Of a stretch of DNA of 64,000 bases, positions 62,614 to 64,000 are shown in pieces; the first letter of the stretch is position 1, and every line of letters begins with the position of its first letter. The translations under genes and the position numbers were made by a program. Source of the DNA: Laceyella sacchari (lineage in GTDB: Bacteria > Bacillota > Bacilli > Thermoactinomycetales > Thermoactinomycetaceae); assembly GCF_004343255.1 (NCBI RefSeq), contig NZ_SMDD01000001.1, forward strand, positions 818,577 through 882,576. Direction: 5' to 3'. The notes below the pieces were generated by a model. It was not told the origin of the DNA. It worked only from the letters and a program-made list of their open reading frames with translations, and did no database searches.

Positions 62614-62664
62614 AGCTGGAAGGAGCGGACGGTTGCGTCTGTCTCCTTGCAGCAAACGATAAAC

Positions 62665-62689
62665 GGCATCCTGTAAGGGGATGCCTTTT
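62665..62689 (+). terminator. Terminator of the bkd operon
   Basis: GGCATCC (62665-62671) pairs with GGATGCC (62679-62685), followed by four T residues, 80 bases after bkdB and just before lipB. Being downstream of the candidate promoter, it could also attenuate lipB. Confidence 0.65.
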
Positions 62690-62711
62690 CGACATGGAGA
62701 AGGTGACACAG

Positions 62712-63371
62712 ATGGACTTTGCGGTGCAACGGTTAGGCATGTTTCCATACATGGAGGCCTGGGACAAACAGAAAGAACTCGTGCAAGCGATTGATCAGGG
62801 GCGACTAGGCAACCAATTGCTATTGTTGGAACACCCTCATACCATCACGCTGGGACGCGGTTCCCATCAGGAAAACATTATTTTTTCGCCTGATTATTAT
62901 CAACAGCAAGGTGTTCAGTTGGTTGAAATTGACCGTGGCGGCGACGTTACTTACCACGGACCGGGCCAGTTGGTGGGTTATCCATTGTTCCACTTGGGGG
63001 AACGGGGAAACAACGCCCATGGATATTTGCGGGATCTAGAGGAAGTATTGATTCGTACCCTGAAGCGGTTCGGGATTGAAGCTGGACGGAAAGAAGCTTA
63101 CACCGGTGCGTGGGTGGGGGATGTGAAAATCGCGGCGATCGGCGTCAAATTTAACCGAGGCCGCAACCGTCGCGGCTATATCACTAGCCATGGGTTTGCG
63201 TTAAACGTAAATACTGATTTGCGTTATTTCCAGATGATTGTCCCATGTGGAATTAAGGAGTATGGGGTCACTTCGATGCAGGAACAGTTGGGAAAACCCG
63301 TTGATATGAATGAAGTGATGGAGCAAGTCATCGCCTGCACGCACGAGGTGTTTGGCGATAAAATGGAATGA
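62712..63371 (+). CDS. lipB: Octanoyltransferase LipB
   Basis: Moves octanoyl groups from acyl carrier protein to lipoyl domains. 219 residues. The signature RGGDVTYHGPGQLVGYP, the catalytic lysine in KIAAIGVK and catalytic cysteine in IVPCGIKEYGVTS identify the LipB family, distinct from LipM. The ATG at 62712 has GAGAAGGTG before it and gives the usual N-terminus; the frame opens at 62694 next to the terminator hairpin. Its place behind bkdB suggests it lipoylates BkdB. No lipA gene is seen in the window. Confidence 0.93.
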   Translation: MDFAVQRLGMFPYMEAWDKQKELVQAIDQGRLGNQLLLLEHPHTITLGRGSHQENIIFSPDYYQQQGVQLVEIDRGGDVTYHGPGQLVGYPLFHLGERGNNAHGYLRDLEEVLIRTLKRFGIEAGRKEAYTGAWVGDVKIAAIGVKFNRGRNRRGYITSHGFALNVNTDLRYFQMIVPCGIKEYGVTSMQEQLGKPVDMNEVMEQVIACTHEVFGDKME

Positions 63372-63391
63372 TCGGAAGATGGTTGCACAGC

Positions 63392-63424
63392 AAGGAGCCT
63401 CCGGCGCGCCGGGTGGCTCCTTGT
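63392..63424. terminator. Bidirectional terminator after lipB
   Basis: CAAGGAGCC (63392-63400) pairs with GGCTCCTTG (63416-63424), and an inner CCGGCGCGCCGG (63402-63413) is self-complementary. It serves the convergent genes on both sides. Confidence 0.75.
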
Positions 63425-63429
63425 CGTTG

Positions 63430-64000
63430 TTAAAGGACGCGTTTATGCTGAGGTTCTGGGTACCGGTAACAGCGCAATTGCGCCTGGACTTTGCTCCAGT
63501 AGCTATGGAGTTGAGCCGGGAACGAGGCGTGAGTCAACTTGACGGAAGGCCCGGACAGTTTGGCGCAAGGGCAGGGCACATCGCCGTGGTATTTGTACAC
63601 ATACAGTTCGCTCCGCAAAGAAATCTCTTCCGCAGTCACGGTGACGCAAGTGGCCACAATCGCGACGGTTTGCGAGGTGAGCGGAAGAAGGTGCAATATG
63701 GCATCAGCAGGAGGGACAAAATCTTTCTCCAACCATGTTAGCTTGTTCAGCTCAATCCACTCCGCTTCTTTGTGTGCCAGCTGCTCTTTAAGTATCTCGA
63801 TTTTCTCCTGAACAAAGCGTCGTTTCCGGGACAAGGACAAAATCTCGTGGGCGAAGGTGTGGAAAAAGGCTTGATCCCGCTCGTGGCATGCGTTTTTACG
63901 CATACAGGTCAGACCCAATTTGGACCATAGCGACAGAGGGGTCTGTGGGTTCCACTTTCCTTTGGACGCTTTGTATTTGGCTTGTTGCTTCCGCCATTCA
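63430..64000 (-). CDS. Unknown protein, cut by the window end
   Basis: The frame is open from its stop at 63430 to the window end, giving at least 190 residues of the C-terminal part; the start lies outside. Visible features: a basic N-proximal stretch (KQQAKYKASKGKW), CMRKNACHERD with two cysteines and a histidine, a helical charged segment likely to be a coiled coil (RKRRFVQEKIEILKEQLAHKEAEW), then a beta-rich stretch (TVAIVATCVTVTAEEISLRSELYVYKY), and CPCAKLSG. I recognise no family. It is convergent with lipB. Confidence 0.6.
   Translation of the reverse strand, partial: EWRKQQAKYKASKGKWNPQTPLSLWSKLGLTCMRKNACHERDQAFFHTFAHEILSLSRKRRFVQEKIEILKEQLAHKEAEWIELNKLTWLEKDFVPPADAILHLLPLTSQTVAIVATCVTVTAEEISLRSELYVYKYHGDVPCPCAKLSGPSVKLTHASFPAQLHSYWSKVQAQLRCYRYPEPQHKRVL

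Noticed and set aside
1-64000. tRNA, rRNA, CRISPR arrays, insertion sequences, prophage, toxin-antitoxin or defence genes
   Set aside because: I looked for cloverleaf ends, regular spaced repeats, transposase motifs and typical defence domains and saw none.

Overview
The window is chromosomal DNA of an endospore-forming member of the Bacillales. The evidence is a complete spoIIIA operon, spoIVB, spo0A, mntR, gpsB and ahrC/argR, strong AGGAGG ribosome binding sites, frequent GTG/TTG starts, and gene order that closely follows the Bacillus subtilis mntR-yqhOPQ-aroQ-yqhT-efp / spoIIIA-accBC-yqhY-nusB-folD-xseAB-ispA-dxs-tlyA-ahrC-recN-spoIVB-spo0A / bkdR-ptb-bcd-buk-lpd-bkd region. Base composition is near 50% GC. 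An OLE RNA suggests an extremophilic or thermophilic lineage. Thermoactinomycetaceae is my best guess, but that is inference only.

Layout. 1-6.8 kb: 3' part of glcT, a GlcT-type antiterminator leader, ptsG, a secreted NagZ-type glycosidase, an SDR epimerase and lipM. 7-8.9 kb: a transmembrane pseudokinase of unknown function. 8.9-12.5 kb: SDR, D-amino-acid transaminase, a phosphoesterase, an unexplained GC-rich foldable element (11.79-11.95 kb) and gpsB. 12.5-18.5 kb: FMN reductase, mntR, yqhO/P/Q, aroQ, a Xaa-Pro-type peptidase and efp. 18.5-25.3 kb: a block absent from this position in B. subtilis (NifU-N/HEAT protein, secreted subtilase, HAAS protein, DUF441, phosphosulfolactate synthase, MFS exporter, acidic zinc-ribbon protein). 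25.6-30.8 kb: spoIIIAA-AH. 31.2-45.4 kb: a long housekeeping run, accB-accC-yqhY-nusB-folD-xseA-xseB-ispA, OLE RNA, oapA, dxs, tlyA, a small membrane protein, nadK, argR, recN. 45.5-50.4 kb: spoIVB, a sirtuin gene, gltP, a 47-codon SspM-like spore protein gene outside the usual ORF size cut-off, and spo0A with a sigma-H/0A-box promoter. 50.6-52.2 kb: small unknown, N-terminally extended SOD, DUF2627. 52.4-63.4 kb: a sigma-54 activator (BkdR), an exact -24/-12 promoter, ptb-bcd-buk-lpd-bkdAA-bkdAB-bkdB for branched-chain amino acid to branched acyl-CoA conversion, then lipB. The last 0.6 kb holds an unknown gene cut by the window end.

How the parts work together. The bkd block makes branched-chain acyl-CoA primers for iso/anteiso fatty acids; its E2 needs lipoylation, and two octanoyltransferase genes of different families (lipM, lipB) are present. 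accB/accC/yqhY supply malonyl-CoA. ispA and dxs serve isoprenoid synthesis and flank the OLE RNA-OapA pair. SpoIIIA, SpoIVB, Spo0A, the SspM-like protein and phosphosulfolactate synthase belong to sporulation or the mature spore.

The most interesting items are the OLE RNA-OapA locus with an intrinsic terminator between RNA and partner gene, the membrane pseudokinase, the unassigned structured element at 11.8 kb, the SspM-like small gene, and a terminator hairpin inside the end of spoIVB. I saw no tRNA, rRNA, CRISPR array, insertion sequence or prophage.
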